Of a stretch of 64,000 nt of DNA, positions 33,822 through 47,249 are shown in pieces. The stretch spans positions 3,133,501 to 3,197,500 of the forward strand of contig OZ004583.1 in assembly GCA_963924555.1 (NCBI GenBank). The letters run 5' to 3'. Both the position numbers and the translations under genes were made by a program. Below the pieces are notes generated by a model. The model was not told where the DNA came from. It worked only from the letters and a program-made list of their open reading frames with translations, and made no database searches. Source of the stretch: Crambe crambe. Its lineage: Eukaryota; Porifera; Demospongiae; Poecilosclerida; Crambeidae. The stretch's first letter is position 1. The number at the start of each line of letters is the position of its first letter.

Positions 33822-34946
33822 ATGGAGCGTGGCCTCCTTCAGGGCTCGGTCCTCTCCCCCACCCTGTTCCTGCTCATACTGGACCCCCTCCTACAACATC
33901 TAGAGAAGAACCAGCTGGGTCCATGTGTGACTGGATTATATGCAGGGGGCTTTGCTCATGCAGATGATATTAGGACACTATGTACTAGCAGGGACACCCT
34001 AGACTCCCAAATTGGAAGAGTGGAGGAGTTTGTAGCCACAAATGCTCTATCCCTGAATGCATCTAAATGTGAAGTAGTGATTGTCTCATCCCAGAGACCT
34101 CCTGCTGAGCCAATTTGCACAATCAAGGAACAGGCCCTCCCTCCAGTTGCCTCTGCCAAGTGCCTAGGATTTTGGTGGTCCTGGGACCTGTCAGCAAACA
34201 AGTCAATCGACACTGCAATTGGACGGGCAAGGAGTAGCTTCTTTGCATTTAGAGCAATGGGTGGTTTCCAGGGAAAGCTAAATCCTCTCTCTGGTAGAGC
34301 CATCTTCGAAACTTGTGTCGTCCCAGTCCTGCTATTTGGGAGTGAAAACTGGTACTTGACTGAATCTCTATTGGATAAGCTTGAAGCTTTCCAAGCTGAG
34401 ATCGGCCGTCGAATCTTGAAACTGCCCCGACATCACTCTGGCAGGGCTACTAGACTCGCTCTGGAGTGGCCCTCAATGACAGCACGCATACTACAGCGGA
34501 AACTCCTCTTCATCCAACGTGCATCCACAAATGAAGAGTCCCTCGGCCATCTATTTCTCACTCATCTCATGGGAGACACACCCAGTGAACTTCTACTTCA
34601 GATCGTAGAGGGGTCCCAGTTCCTTGAATCTTGTCTGGGTTTGGATGGTTTGGTGAAGAAGACCCTAGGGATGATGTGTTCTACAGCTGAGCTGAAGAGT
34701 GAAGTGACTAATAGAGACATGGAACTGCTACTATCATCCTGTCAAGAGCACACAAGTACCAGAATAGCAGCTGCGATTGCTAAGGAGTCTAGCTGGATAA
34801 AACTCTGGGACGCAGCCCTGGATAGAGGCACAGCCGGCACCACTGCCTTACAGAACCTGTATAGGGAGCTGACCAGGCCCTCATATGGTTCCAGCCCTTG
34901 CCCTCGATGTGATGTGTCAGATTTGGAGGGGAATTTCGTACTTTGA
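33822..34946 (+). mobile_element. 5'-truncated non-LTR retrotransposon (LINE) reverse transcriptase remnant
   Basis: A 374-residue open frame holding the C-terminal part of a LINE reverse transcriptase. QGSVLSPTLF is the motif before the catalytic box and HADDI is the YADD-box equivalent; then come the thumb region and a tail with CPRCDVSD. The N-terminal RT motifs and any endonuclease are absent, typical of 5' truncation. It is on the strand opposite to all host genes. About 100 bases of 3' sequence ending in TTGATTGATTGA repeats at 35133-35152 look like the element tail. Tyr to His in the catalytic box suggests it is inactive. The clade was not determined. Confidence 0.85.
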
Positions 34947-35152
34947 ACACTATATCACAACTCACTCCTCCCTCATGAATGTGGACAGGGTCCTCTCTGC
35001 TCTGTCATCATCAGAACCTGACTTATCACTTGTTATAAATCATTTTTATGTTACACCTGAGTAGCCTCCCTCAGTCACTTGACATTCTTTTTTTCCCCCA
35101 TTTATTTTGCATACGCCCTTTGGGCTTTACATTGTTAAGATTGATTGATTGA
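34947..35152 (+). mobile_element. Probable LINE 3' UTR and tail
   Basis: Non-coding sequence after the RT stop codon with a pyrimidine stretch, GCCCTTTGGGCTTTACATTG and a terminal (TTGA)n tail. Confidence 0.5.
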
Positions 35153-35229
35153 CGATTAATCATAGTTATTCATTATCACGTGATTTTAGGGCTGGTATTT
35201 TGTAGTTCAGGAAACTCAGCATCCACTAA

Positions 35230-36325
35230 TGGTCTCCTAATGTTCTCAGGTGACCATGATACTTTAAATTCTGGAAAATTGAGGTGGAGCAGACTTCATA
35301 TTCTTGTATCAGAGTCAATGTCCCCAATAAGAAGGCTTAGTTACATGTGCCAGATTAAAAAAAGCTAGCTACATGTAATTACCAGCACTTAATCATGACA
35401 TCTTAAATGGCCCTTGGAGGGTGGCAGGCAATAACCAGTGGAGAGTTTAAATAATACAACCTACATAATGTCAAAATGCTGCACTTAAAAAAGCTATGGC
35501 TTTGTTAGCAAAATATAGCTACTAGCCAAATTTTTCCCTAATTAATTTTTTGGGAAAGCATGAATTTATTCACTAAAATTTCCAATAATAAGCTACGTAG
35601 CTACATAAAAGCTAGCTACTTCTTTATTGCTCAGATCTCTGTAAGGTTTAGTCTCCAGGGTCCATATTTCATAGAGAACACAGCCATAACTCCAGACATC
35701 ACTGGCAGAGGATTAAAGATGATAATGGAGTGTCTCTGGAGCTGCATGTCCACTTTACTGGTATTATTCCTCTATGTGACATATAAAATTTTTCTTCATT
35801 CATATAAAATTTTTCTTCACTCAGATCTCTCGATAGGCCAAAATCTATCTAGGAGGTTATATATCTCATATTATATATCTACCATTTTACTCCTGCAATT
35901 GCCAAAAGGCAACAGCTATAGCTATCTATGCACATGCATTAGCTAATCTGGCTCCTATACAGTAGCTGTGCATGTATACATGATAACATTTCTGCATGGG
36001 ATTTACAGTTATGCCAATATAGAATAGCCAAGTAATTAGCTACATAAGCATGATGATATTAATACCTTACTCCAATATTCCTTTAGTGGAATAAAATTGA
36101 ACCATAATAGCCAAAATTAGCCATATATTTTTGTATAGAATTTCCTTTTAAACAATACTATATACTCCCTTACTCCAATTCCTTTAGTGGAACACGTACT
36201 TTGTATCTTCAGCTTATTCAACTGAGTTATCAACTCCTTCTCCTCATCCAAAGAAACCCAGTAAGGACTGTCATAGTCAAGATCATCTTCTTTCACAGAG
36301 GAGCATTCATTGAGATTCATCCCAT
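35230..36325 (-). pseudogene. RTK relic (four decayed exons)
   Basis: In gene order, decayed matches are a juxtamembrane exon at about 36200-36325 (DYDSPYWVSLDEEKELITQL...KLKIQ), a DFG/APE exon at 35640-35855 with frameshifts and an internal duplication, the following 86-base exon at 35380-35462, and a weak last exon at 35230-35340. Glycine-loop and HRD exons are missing. A transposon sits immediately against its 5' side, so the ectodomain part may have been lost with that insertion. Confidence 0.7.
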
Positions 36326-39300
36326 TAGCGTAAGCTGCCGATTATCGGCACATGAATGTCCCTTACCTTGCAGTTTCCGGCCGGAGAGACACAGGAAGTT
36401 GGCTCTTGTACTAGAAGGAAGCTACCAAATTTTCAGCATCTAATGAGCTACTTGGCACGGGATGACATGGGTAGAAGTGCAGCCTACTAAATTCCAATTA
36501 TCGGCATCCCGTACCTATCACCGTCTCCTCCTATGCTCGATTATCGGCACGGGCAGTGTTTTTAGGTCCAGGGTCGACACGTAGAAATAACAGGCACACT
36601 ACTATGCATACCAACCTCTAGTTCATGTCATAAGCTACTAATTGATTTTTTTAAAGTGTTTAATCGTTACCATTATTAACCGTTTTATGTTAAAAATGCA
36701 ATAATTGAGAAAAAAAAAAACAAAAAAAAACAAAAACAAAAAAAAAACAAGTCAAAATGATGAAGTTAATTAAATAACACAGTAAGAACATAACTTTTCA
36801 CTGCCATTAGCATCATACTGAATCAAGTCAATGCACTCTTCATGTAGCCAACGCCACACACACACATAAGCCACTCAGCCCCTGTTCCATTGCGAACATC
36901 TTCGGCATAAGTGTGTAAGCATTCGCAACACTCACTATCTGTAAAACATTTTGATGGCTTGGTAACAGATGTAGAGGGTTCAGTAATAGTTGGCTCAGAC
37001 GTAGAGGGTTCAGATATAGAGGTTTTTTTGCTGTTTCTTATGATTAGACAGTTGCGATACACGCTTTCGGGCAGGGGGCTTTTTTGTAAGTGATTTTTCT
37101 GCTGCCTTTTTCAACCTTGATTCTGCCTTTTTCTTTGCCAGTTCTTCCCTTTCTTTCTTCCTTTCCTCCCTCTCAAGCATCTTCTTTTTCTTTTCTTCTT
37201 ATCTTCCTTTTCCTTCAACATAGCAAGTCCTTCGGAACTAGTAAGTACTCTTGAACCAGTCACTCTGTCAACAGATTGGTTCCGACTCCTTGGTGTAGCT
37301 GGTACGCACTGTACTAAATATTTGGAGATTACATCAGTTGATTCAGCAGAAGAGCTTTGTCCAGAACCTGGCGTAGATCCAATACTGTATCCACTCTTTG
37401 GTGTTGTGGGGACTACTGATGATTGAGGGGTGGATAGTGGCTTGACAGTCATCATCACATCAGCTTTGGCTGGATTATTAGCCACATCTGGTTTATTAGC
37501 AGAATCACCCACATCCGAAGCAAGTAGAGGAGCAATGCTGGATTGAACTTGTGGTACAGAATTGACTAGTGATACATCAGGAAGGGACACACTTGATTGG
37601 CCAGGAGGAGATTGAGAACATGTCATTTCCTCCATTGGAGATACATCTGGAAAAAAATCAGTCATTGAACTCTCAAATGGATCAGTTGTGAGGGGATCAT
37701 TAACTGGAAGAGCATCTGGATGATTAATTTCTAACCAAGTTATATACTCTGGATCATTGAATAAATCAAAACCTTCTTCATACCTAGTTTGAAATCGTTG
37801 TTTGTCCTCTGGTGAAAAAACTGGTGGTGGATTGACAGGAGAATCGGTTGATGTCTTGTCATGGTCAACTGCATCTGGAGGATTTTCATCAAGTAATTTT
37901 GACACAGTACAAGGATCATGATCCAACACAGCCTTTGGGCTGAATGGATAAACCCCACAGGTCCTGAAACCACTGACAATGGTTTTTGGGGCCATTGTAT
38001 TCATCCATGCTATTGAGAGTAGGCTGCTGATTGGTACTTTGTGATAATTCTACCTGGATTAGATTGAACAAAGTCATGGCAAGCCTCTTGCCAATGCAAT
38101 TTAAGAGGTCCAAAAACTGCTGTGTCCAATGGCTGCATTTCATGAGTTGTATGTGGCACCAAGGTGAATAAAATAACATCTTTCTCTTTAGCTAGTCTAA
38201 CTGCCTCGGGATTATAGTGTGAGCTATGTCCATCCAGTAATAGAAGTATTGGGCGAGCAGTCACAGCATGTTTCAGAAAATGGTTCTTAAACTACTTAAG
38301 CCATATGCTACCTCACCTTTCGTCCATTCAATATTCAGGCTTTTGGCATCAAATATGACAAATGGAGGCATTGCCTGTCCAGCTGCACTCACGCATCCTA
38401 TCACTGTTACTTGACTTTTGTTACCTGAAGTGCGGCACCTAACTTTACGTTGTCCTTTCTTTGTCAAAACACGAAGTGGACGGTGTTCCAAAGGCATGCC
38501 TGATTCATCAACATTGTATATCTGCATCAAGTTGTTCTCTTCCATCACATCTTTCAAGAGTTTGAAGTAATTATCGAGTGCTTCAGTATTTTGCATTGCA
38601 TCCATGCGCACATTGGCAGTTAGATTCGGCTGCCTCTCTAAAAAGCGACGAAACCACCCATCAGATATTCGACTCTTCTTGAGTAGCCCTTTCTCTCGAG
38701 CAACTGATTCAACTATGTTTTTAATCTGCTTTCTAGTTTTTCCATAGCCAATCTCACAATAAACTTTCGAAGTTCAGCTTCTTCATTGCCACTTAGATAA
38801 GGTTTTGGGCCTGGCTTGACACCGTGAGTTACTTTGCCTAGATGCCTATCTTGCAACGTTGTTCTAGGCACTCCATGCTCGAGGGCAGCCCTTTTTACAG
38901 GCACACCTTTCTTCACTGCCTCAAGGGCAGCCAACATCGAATCATCACTCCACTGCTTTCTCTTCCCGGTACATTTTGAAAGTAGAACAGCAGGAGCTGA
39001 CTTCGAACGCAGCCTCCTCTTTCGCCGAGGCATCCTAGAAACAGAAACCAACAGCATGGTCTATGTTCCATCCAAAAACATCGAGAAATCCGAGCAAGCT
39101 AAAAGTGTTTTAGCTAACTAAACACAATATGCAAGGTTTACTGTCATCAAAATAACTTTTATCAGTTATTAACTCGCCTTGGAAGAACTGCAAAAGAAGA
39201 TCAAGGTTGCAGTACCTGTCACCAGTTTAGTTTCCATATATTTCCGTGAACGCCCATGTACACATCCGTATATTCCAGTGCTGATAATTGGCAATACGGA

Positions 39301-39342
39301 TGCCGATAATTAGTATATGCCGATAATTGGCAGCTTACGCTA
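36326..39342 (-). mobile_element. Pogo/Tigger-like DNA transposon, full length but inactivated
   Basis: The ends carry a 25-base inverted repeat (TAGCGTAAGCTGCC[G/A]ATTATCGGCA at 36326-36350, mirrored at 39318-39342), with terminal TA as expected of the Tc1/mariner/pogo superfamily. Extra ATTATCGGCA words inside both ends look like transposase binding sites. The minus strand encodes a transposase in pieces: basic region and HTH (39057-38713), DDE part with NVDESG (38611-38273), LLLDGHSSHYN and HEMQPLD (38264-38010), a C-terminal region (38004-37111) and a Cys/His cluster (CCECLHTY, HEECID, CSYC) near 36780-37000. At least two frameshifts and an internal deletion break it, so it cannot move by itself. 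Confidence 0.88.
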
Positions 39343-40052
39343 TATAATTTGAACAACCTTGTTTAGCTACGTATAACTTGCAATAATGGTGGCACTTCTG
39401 ATGACTTATGGCCAAGTCATGCTATTCCAGAGCAACACACTTGAGACGGCTAAGTCTCCAGACCCCTTCCTATGCACATGTAGCAATATATAGGATTCTT
39501 GCTTGCTCACAATCAAATGCTGCACATTGCCCTAGTGTGTAAGAATATTGTAGTGATGAGATGCTTCACTTGATTTTATTTCAGCTTTCAGCAGCGTCAT
39601 GCAGTTCTGATAATAGGCAGCTAGCTAGCTACCTGGTTGTGGGTTCTGCTGAGACTCTGAATTCCAGCCATGATGAATCTTCTTCTTATTTGGGGAGAAG
39701 GATAGGGGTGTGGAGAGCAACTATAGGTGAAGTGCCAATTCACTTCTTTTACAGTCATTGCCTGAAGTCATAATGTGAACTGGAACCCTTTACCAATTCC
39801 CTTCTATAATAAATGACAGCAAAATCCAAAATTTGGCTACACCTTCCATTACGAAAATGATTTATACCAAAAATTATATAAACTATAGTGTAAAACTAAT
39901 AACTAGCTAGCTAATTATGCTATTAGCTAGTCAGATAAAAATTGTAGAGCTAGCTAAGAATTCAAAAATGTTCCATTTCATGCAAAAGAAGTTGTGTCTA
40001 CATAGGTGAAAGATACTACATAGATATAATAATTAACAGAAGATTTCTTTAG
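39343..40052. other. Spacer, nothing recognised
   Basis: Between the transposon right end and the RTK-H 3' end. No gene, relic or repeat could be supported. Confidence 0.5.
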
Positions 40053-43000
40053 CTAGCTATATGAATCATCATCCTTATTTAGTCCAACAGTGCTCATTTC
40101 TTCTTTCTCAATGGTAGAAGTATTCCCCGTTCCTCCTATGTCATTGGTTACCACTTCTCTATCTGATGGATTTAAAATGAGATAAGTTCTCTGTAAGTCC
40201 ATATGAAGTCGATTTCCAGCATCAAGGTTTGCTCCCAAGGTTCTTGCTTCGTTGCTGTACATCTTAGTCTCTTCACTGGTCCAGTTGAGGATACGAAAGT
40301 CAGGTTTCTGAAGAGGAGTCAGTATATCATTGATAGCTAGACGCTCATTTGCTTTGGGTTGCCTGCATAATAATAATAATGGGTTTATGAGAGAGCTAGG
40401 GGAGAAAAGAGGTCTGATAGTGCAAAACGTAAGAAACTTACTAACTTGTAAATTTTACATAGCTAATAGCTATAACTATAAATGTACATGCGTTGCAATA
40501 CCCCTTTTCACAATTATTAGTCATTATCTTAGTTTCCAATGTCATTGTGTGACTGCAGCAGACTTTTTTTGCCTACCAGCATTGTATCATGGCCTCATAA
40601 ATGGTCCTAGGACATCCAGGAGGTGGTGGCAATCTGAAGCCAGCATTAATCTTCTTCATTGCCTATGAATTTATTGCAAATGAAGGAGTTTGAAATTCAA
40701 TATGGCTAGATTACTGTAGCTACCTCTTGATTCGTAGCATCATGGAATGGTTTGACTCCAAGTGACCATATCTCATAGAGAGCACAACCATAACTCCAGA
40801 CATCACTGGCAGTGGAATACTTGTGATAATGGAGGGCCTCTGGAGCTGTCCACTTCACTGGAATCTTCCCTCCATGCGAGACATAGTAGTTTGCATCCTG
40901 GAGGTCTCGAGATAAGCCAAAGTCTGCAATCTATATATGTTTATAAGAAGATATCTTGATAACATGATTTATAACTTCAGTGGAGGATCCAGGATTTTAA
41001 TGACAACTTCTAGTGGAGTGGTTTTTAGTGGTTATCAATATGCTTATACATGGAGAATAATTATAATTTGTATATGATCATGCCCCTTTAGCCTGATCAC
41101 CACCCACTTGATGTACATCTATTAATGCAACTGATGCAATTTCACTACTGAAAAAAAATTGGTGACAATCTTTGGCACTTTCAAAAGGATTTATTCTAAA
41201 ATAAAACAGGCAAATAGGGATGGCTGTGGTAATAATCTTTATAGGAAAAGAAGTTCTATGTAAGTATATATGCTACTATAGAGAATGGAATTGAAATGAA
41301 TGCTAGCTATGTTCCTACTGTAAGTTACGTATAAGAAATTGGGCTTCGTTTAGGTTTGGGGAATAGGTGGACTGATTGTCCTATATGGTTTATACACTAT
41401 CTGCATGGATTGTATAGGACAGTCATGAACGGATCATGTTTTTTTGGTCCTTGTGAGTTGTAAGCTATTTTCATTCTTTATATAATATGCAAATTTTCAT
41501 GGGATAAAATTTTATGGACTTTCAATACACAAAACATAACAATTCACACTTAAATCTTGCTCTAATCTTATCAATGAGTACCTTACAAATTCCATCTTCT
41601 GATACTAGGATATTTCTTGCTGCAATGTCACGATGGATAAAGGATTTCATTGCCAGGTATGTCATTCCACAGGCCACTTGTCTGGAGTAGCTGAGCAAGG
41701 TAGGGGCCAGTTCTGGAGATACTGATTCTTCTGGACTGTATGTGTGATTGTAAAAGTCAAACAAACAAGCAAGCAAACAAACAAATAAACAAATAAACAA
41801 ACAAACAATTGTTACTGATCCACCAAAAGGATGATTAACTTAGAATAAGATGCTTCTAGGTCTTTAGTTATTAAACAAGGTAGCTAACAGGTTAAAGTAG
41901 TTAGTACGTATATAGTACAAGGCATTTATTCCTCCTATTCTAGTGATAATTCTATAGCTTCTATTCATGATCCAGTAACTACAGAGTTATTAGTTAATCA
42001 TAATCAAAGTAGCTATAAACTCTTTTAGAGAAGTGTCTGAGGATTTTATATAATATAGAAATCTGTCCATATTAGAGAAACAAGAAATCAACTTCCTCTT
42101 ATCTGCCATTTCCCAATAGCTATTCTAAAGAGGTTACCTCCTTATTAAGGTCACATGCTTCAGGTTAGTAGGTATGTGGTAAGCATGCAGGCTTCACAAC
42201 TTAATCACGAGTTACCTGGGTAAGCCGTAACTGTGTTGGCTTCTCTGGGGGTAACGTGGGCAATTATAATATAACCATATCCTGGATCAATTCTTGATTC
42301 GAAGGTAATGTAGTTGTCAGACAAATGCATTAAATTACACTTGACCTTTGACCAATCGATCATGCTAGTAAGTACAAGCTTTGAGCAATAAACAAGATGG
42401 AAGGCTTAAAGCATAAGCATGAGTCAAGTGAGTTGAGTGAGTACACATGTTAGTATAAACTATACTCATAAGATGCTTGTGCATGAATGGTAATTACCTT
42501 GCATGTGATTAATAGTATAAAAATAAGCATGTTTCATTGACAACATGATGGTGTCAATGGCTGTATGTTAGAGATGGTGCATGTAGTCTGTACACATTTA
42601 CATACACATTCATGTAGGAAGTATGACAGTCAGCAGGTGAATGAGGTTGTTGCACGACATTGTGTTTTTTCTTAGATAGCACTGAACACACTTATTTGGG
42701 CTCTTAATCAATGTAAGCTTGGGCGACACTTCTGTAGTATAAACACTGTAACCACACAGCATTGTAGTTAGAAGCAGCCAGATCTAGCAGTTAAGCTTGT
42801 ATCCATGGATACTACTAGACACTACCATATACATGTACAAGCCTGATAAAACACTTCTACAGGATACACTTGTAGATGCCTTGTTTGGCATCTATTGTAA
42901 TAACCGCCTCATGTATATCCTGAAGTTTATCTATAACTTATGGCATCCTTCTATACCTTATTTGCTGTATACATTCAGCAAACAACAGCTGCAGTGAACA

Positions 43001-46000
43001 TTAAGTGTTTTCATGGTTTCCTTCTACACTATTACATCCTAGGTGTAGCTACATATTTATGTCGGGTTTCATGGTTACCTTTAACAGAAGTGACACGATT
43101 AGATTAGGGTTCTAGGCATGGGGCTAAAATGCTCTTTTTGGCCTATTATTCTATTCTGCAGTAGCTATAATAATTCTATTTCTAAGCCTATTATGCTGGG
43201 ATTCCAGTGAGGCCCTATTATTATGCTAGCACATTAGCCCCATGCCTATGCGTAGCTATTACATACCTGGGTTTTATTTCAAGAAGATGCATCCTGAGAT
43301 CACCCTTACTCATGAGTTCTGTGACAATTTTAACCTGCAATGTAAAATAAGTATAAATCACAAATCAAGCAAATAAGCCCTTAAACATTGAATGACCCTC
43401 TGAATTATGATGTTTTCAATGACTACAATCACAGGAGTTATTTTTTGTATTTTATTTTGTTTTTGTGTTACAGTACTTTCAGACCCATGCATGTACAAGC
43501 TAATTATTATCTTACAGGTTCTTCTCTTTTAATTCCCAATATTCTAATGATATTTGGATGGTTGAACTGTCCCATAATGGCAGCTTCTTGTAGGAACTTG
43601 ACCCTCTCCTCTTCACTTATTCCACTCTCCATTGACTTCACTGCCACTTCCTCCTCACCCCCAGAGTGGGACCACACTCCTCTGTGCACAATCCCAAAAG
43701 CCCCACTTCCAAGAACACTAATTTCTCTGGGGTGAGTGAAAAGGTCACAAAAAAAAACATTTGTGGGGCAAGCACGCCCAAGGTCATCATGGAAATAACT
43801 ACAAAGGACGTATATACGATAATTATATTATGAGTACATTCATATTTATATGTTCATGGTGAAAGGTCATCATCAAGTTGTAAATATTTTGATCTCTGTC
43901 AATTGCTTTATGAGAGTAAGTTAGTAACTTCTTGAGGAAATATACATTTTTGGGCTTCATATGATTTGTGTAGCTGGATAGCTTAAAGAAAGGGTGTGAT
44001 TATAATTATTGGGGATACCCGCAAATTCTCTTAAAATCTATAAGCACTATGGGAAAAGGACCTCTTGGAGGTTGTCCTTTGACATGCATAGCTGATCAGA
44101 GCTGAATACCAATTAGCATTTGGTAACCATTTGAGAATAATGTTTGGGTGATACCACTAACTACACCTCAACCACAAAGCTGCCATAATTTGACACTTTT
44201 GCAAAATAATTTGTATGGCTTGAGTGTTAATAGCGGTACACTGCTGAATACTAGCCCTTTTATTTTTATTATAAGGTCTCTATTATTATGAAGCTCACAC
44301 TATAGGGAGTTGGCTGAGAAATTCTATAATTTTATGTCTAATGTTGCATTTTCTTTGCAAGTCAACCTCAGGTAAACTGAACATTGGCCTATAGTGATGA
44401 TATTGGAAGTTCTATTAGCCTTGTTCCCAGGCTTTCACGTATAAAGAGAAACGAAGTTTATTGAAATTATATAGGAGGGTTTGGTGATGGGTAAGGGGAA
44501 CTTAACTTTCAGTCTTGTTTATGAACCCTACACACAGCTATATACTTGTCTTACTTCAATTCATCCTGTGTTATGTCTTGTATTTTCAATTCCTTGAATT
44601 GCATCTTGAGCTCTTCTTCATCATCTGCAGGGCTCCAAAAAGGCTTGTCATAGTCATACTCAGCAATCCTATCTTCAAGTTTCTCTGATGGTAACAACAG
44701 TCTGTCAATCATAGCAATATTACCATCTGTAGAGGTACATATATCCTCTATTTCAGAGTAATCATTAATAGGAGAGATTTGAGTGGTATCAGTACAGGTT
44801 CCACCCGCTGAACTTTGAAGTTCAATAACACATGCCACTTTTTCCCTCCTTTTCCTTTTTTTTCTCCTGGCAGTTATCGCACATAATATAGTTACTGCTG
44901 ATGCCAATATGAGCAATGCTACTATGAGCATAAGAACACTGCCTATGATGATTCCTGTTGTTCTGTTCCGTTTCATTTGTTGTCTTCTAGTAGTGACTGA
45001 TGAGTTTCTCCCTTCTTCTGTTCTTTCGAGTTCAACAGTATTTTGTTCACTGCAATTTGGTCCCATGAAGTCCATGGAACAGTCAATTCTGAAGCTCATG
45101 TCTAATTCTGCTACATTGAATATTCCATAGTAGGTAGTCAGTGGTACAGAACTATCAGGTGGAACTGTAATATTAATGGCAAATCTGTCTATGAGATCAT
45201 TCTTTCGTGAGTCCTCATCAAGAATCTCAAGGTAAAGTTGAATTCCATCCATTGGCTGTAAAACACATTAATTTTTATTCTCAAAATGTATACAATGCAC
45301 TGGCGTAGGAGCAGGGGGGCCACAGAGGCCAGGGCCCCCCTATTATTTTCAGACAGGGGCCTTATTATTGATTGCATAATTGCTATAGCTACTATACTAC
45401 ACTGCATAATACTTCACAGCTGTAATAAAAGTGAAATCTACAAAGGCATGTTTCAGGAATTAGATAGATTATACTTGACATTTTCAGTCACTTCAGCCAC
45501 AGCAGAACGCTCTCATCAAATGAAAACTTAGCTATTTAAGAAGCACTATGACTGAATGTCGATTGAACAACTGTATATATACATGAAGAATTAGCCATAG
45601 TAAACCAACGAAGAATAAATTACTTTGGAGTTTGACTAGTCATTAGTGCCCCCCCCCCCCCCTCCAGTAAAATAGGCATGGTCTTGACTATTACTTAGGT
45701 GGCCCCCCTATTCAAAACCATCTTCCTACGCCACTGCAATGTAGCTACATGTAGCTAAATAATGTATGTCACTGAAAGAGATCAGCTTAGAGAATTTTAT
45801 TTATTCATTTTACTTGGCTATCTCATAAAAATGGCTATACTCTACAGCTGAAGTACAATAATTATGAGTCCTCACCCAAAGTCGTCCAGAAAGAGCAATA
45901 GGATTTGATAAACCAAAGAGTGTATTAGAAAAATTAACATTATCTGTGTCCATTTGTGGAAAAGTTTGTATTATACTACTATTTCCACATGCTATTTGTG

Positions 46001-46348
46001 CAGTAGTTTGGTTATTGAAAGTGCTCATGACTTTTGTTCCTATTGGTCTTGTTGGTCTCTGACAAAAGGTAAAAAAACTGTCACAGTTTTCTACAGAGCA
46101 GGGTCCACCCCTATCACAACACCGATTTGTAGAAGCCACTCTGTGGTTAGGGTTTCGGTAGGAATGAAACATAACTTGAAGTTCATAGTCACCGCTCATC
46201 AAGTCCACACGCACCTATGGAGTATGACGAGTCATGAAGTAGCCTATATAGCTTTTAGTTTTACTAGCTACTTATTTAGTCTGCATTAGCTATAACTCAC
46301 AATGAGCATCAAGGTCAAAATAATCGCTGGCTTCATAGCTACTAGCAT
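40053..46348 (-). CDS. RTK-H: receptor tyrosine kinase with one MNNL-DSL module
   Basis: Exons: 46348-46301, 46214-45876, 45255-44555, 43726-43516, 43334-43267, 41735-41582, 40930-40724, 40662-40577, 40362-40053; sum 2124 bases, 707 residues (a second in-frame ATG at 46336 gives 703). Signal peptide [16 protein letters not shown] halves [15 protein letters not shown] and [15 protein letters not shown] with [12 protein letters not shown]; truncated [13 protein letters not shown]; membrane helix and a basic stop-transfer [10 protein letters not shown]. The juxtamembrane motif is [20 protein letters not shown]. Kinase: [29 protein letters not shown] with a YY activation loop ([10 protein letters not shown]), SDVWSYG. 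The C-terminal tail beyond [10 protein letters not shown] adds about 40 acidic/Ser-rich residues. Catalytically complete. A 1.5 kb intron precedes the HRD exon. Confidence 0.9.
45649..45662. repeat. Poly-C run
   Basis: About 14 C in the RTK-H MNNL intron, within a stretch (45300-45735) where TAGGGGGGCCC-type words suggest an old small insertion. Confidence 0.8.
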
Positions 46349-46546
46349 ACTAGTTTGCAGCAGCGAAACTAATTTGCGCAAGCGAGCTGACTCTCAGGTT
46401 CGTGACTCCAAAATACCCCAGGCGTACAGTCGGTAAGAGATCTGACATCGATTCATAAGTCCTATTTTATTAATTAGCTACCGCTATAGTACTTCCGCAT
46501 AACTAGCTCTAGCCTTTGATGTGTCCTGAGCTGAGGTGGGGCTGGT

Positions 46547-46770
46547 AAAGGGTTACCACATATTCAGACCACGTTATGCTGACATAATTTTAGTAATTGG
46601 TATGTTCTAGCATCAGGAATAATGCTGGGAATAATAAATGGGGGACAATAGGTAATAAATTCCAATAGTTGCTAGGAAAATCTTTTTGATCCAGCCCTCT
46701 TAATTAGAGATACAAGATTATATTCAAGCTTCAAAACTAATTCTTTTGTAACCAACTTATTTCTTGATAC
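46547..46770 (-). promoter_or_regulatory. Upstream block of RTK-H shared with RTK-I
   Basis: About 220 bases strongly similar to 60158-60376 (TGGTAAAGGGTT, AATAATGCTGGGAATAATAAATGGGGG, CAAAACTAATTCTTTTGTAACCAACTT in the same order). It sits about 200 bases upstream of the RTK-H start codon, in the same orientation as the RTK-I copy. It may be a conserved promoter or simply duplicated flank. Confidence 0.6.
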
Positions 46771-47249
46771 ACTTTGGGTAAGGATCAATAGCACTGTATA
46801 CATCAGCTACATCCACTGGCAGAATTGTCGAGCTGGGCTCCAATCTTACCTGTTCATGTCAGTGTAAAAGTTCTGCTTGGTGCGTAGGAGGCAGTTATTA
46901 TTAAAGGCAGCATAATTTTGATGTTTGCGCTAATCGCTCACGGAAACTGCTACAGGTAAAAGTACAGACTAACCCTACAGGGCCTTTTTTCCTTTCATAT
47001 GTATACCTCCTCTGTGTACGTGTGCCAGTCTCATAGTGGTAAAGACTGCTTTAATTTTCACAATGCACACACACACACTATGCAGACCAAGTTAGCATTA
47101 AAAATGTAGACCAAGTTAGCTAGCTAGTCGGGTGGCCATAGCAATAATACATGAGAATTTAACAATCAGCATTGTCGATGGCCATGTGCACACGGCTTTC
47201 ACTTCATTGCTGCAAAATTCCAATATGCAATTAATTTTCCACCTCTAAG

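Noticed and set aside
39561..39773. Plus-strand 70-residue frame left of RTK-H
   Set aside because: No homology, no splice context, and ordinary composition for spacer DNA.
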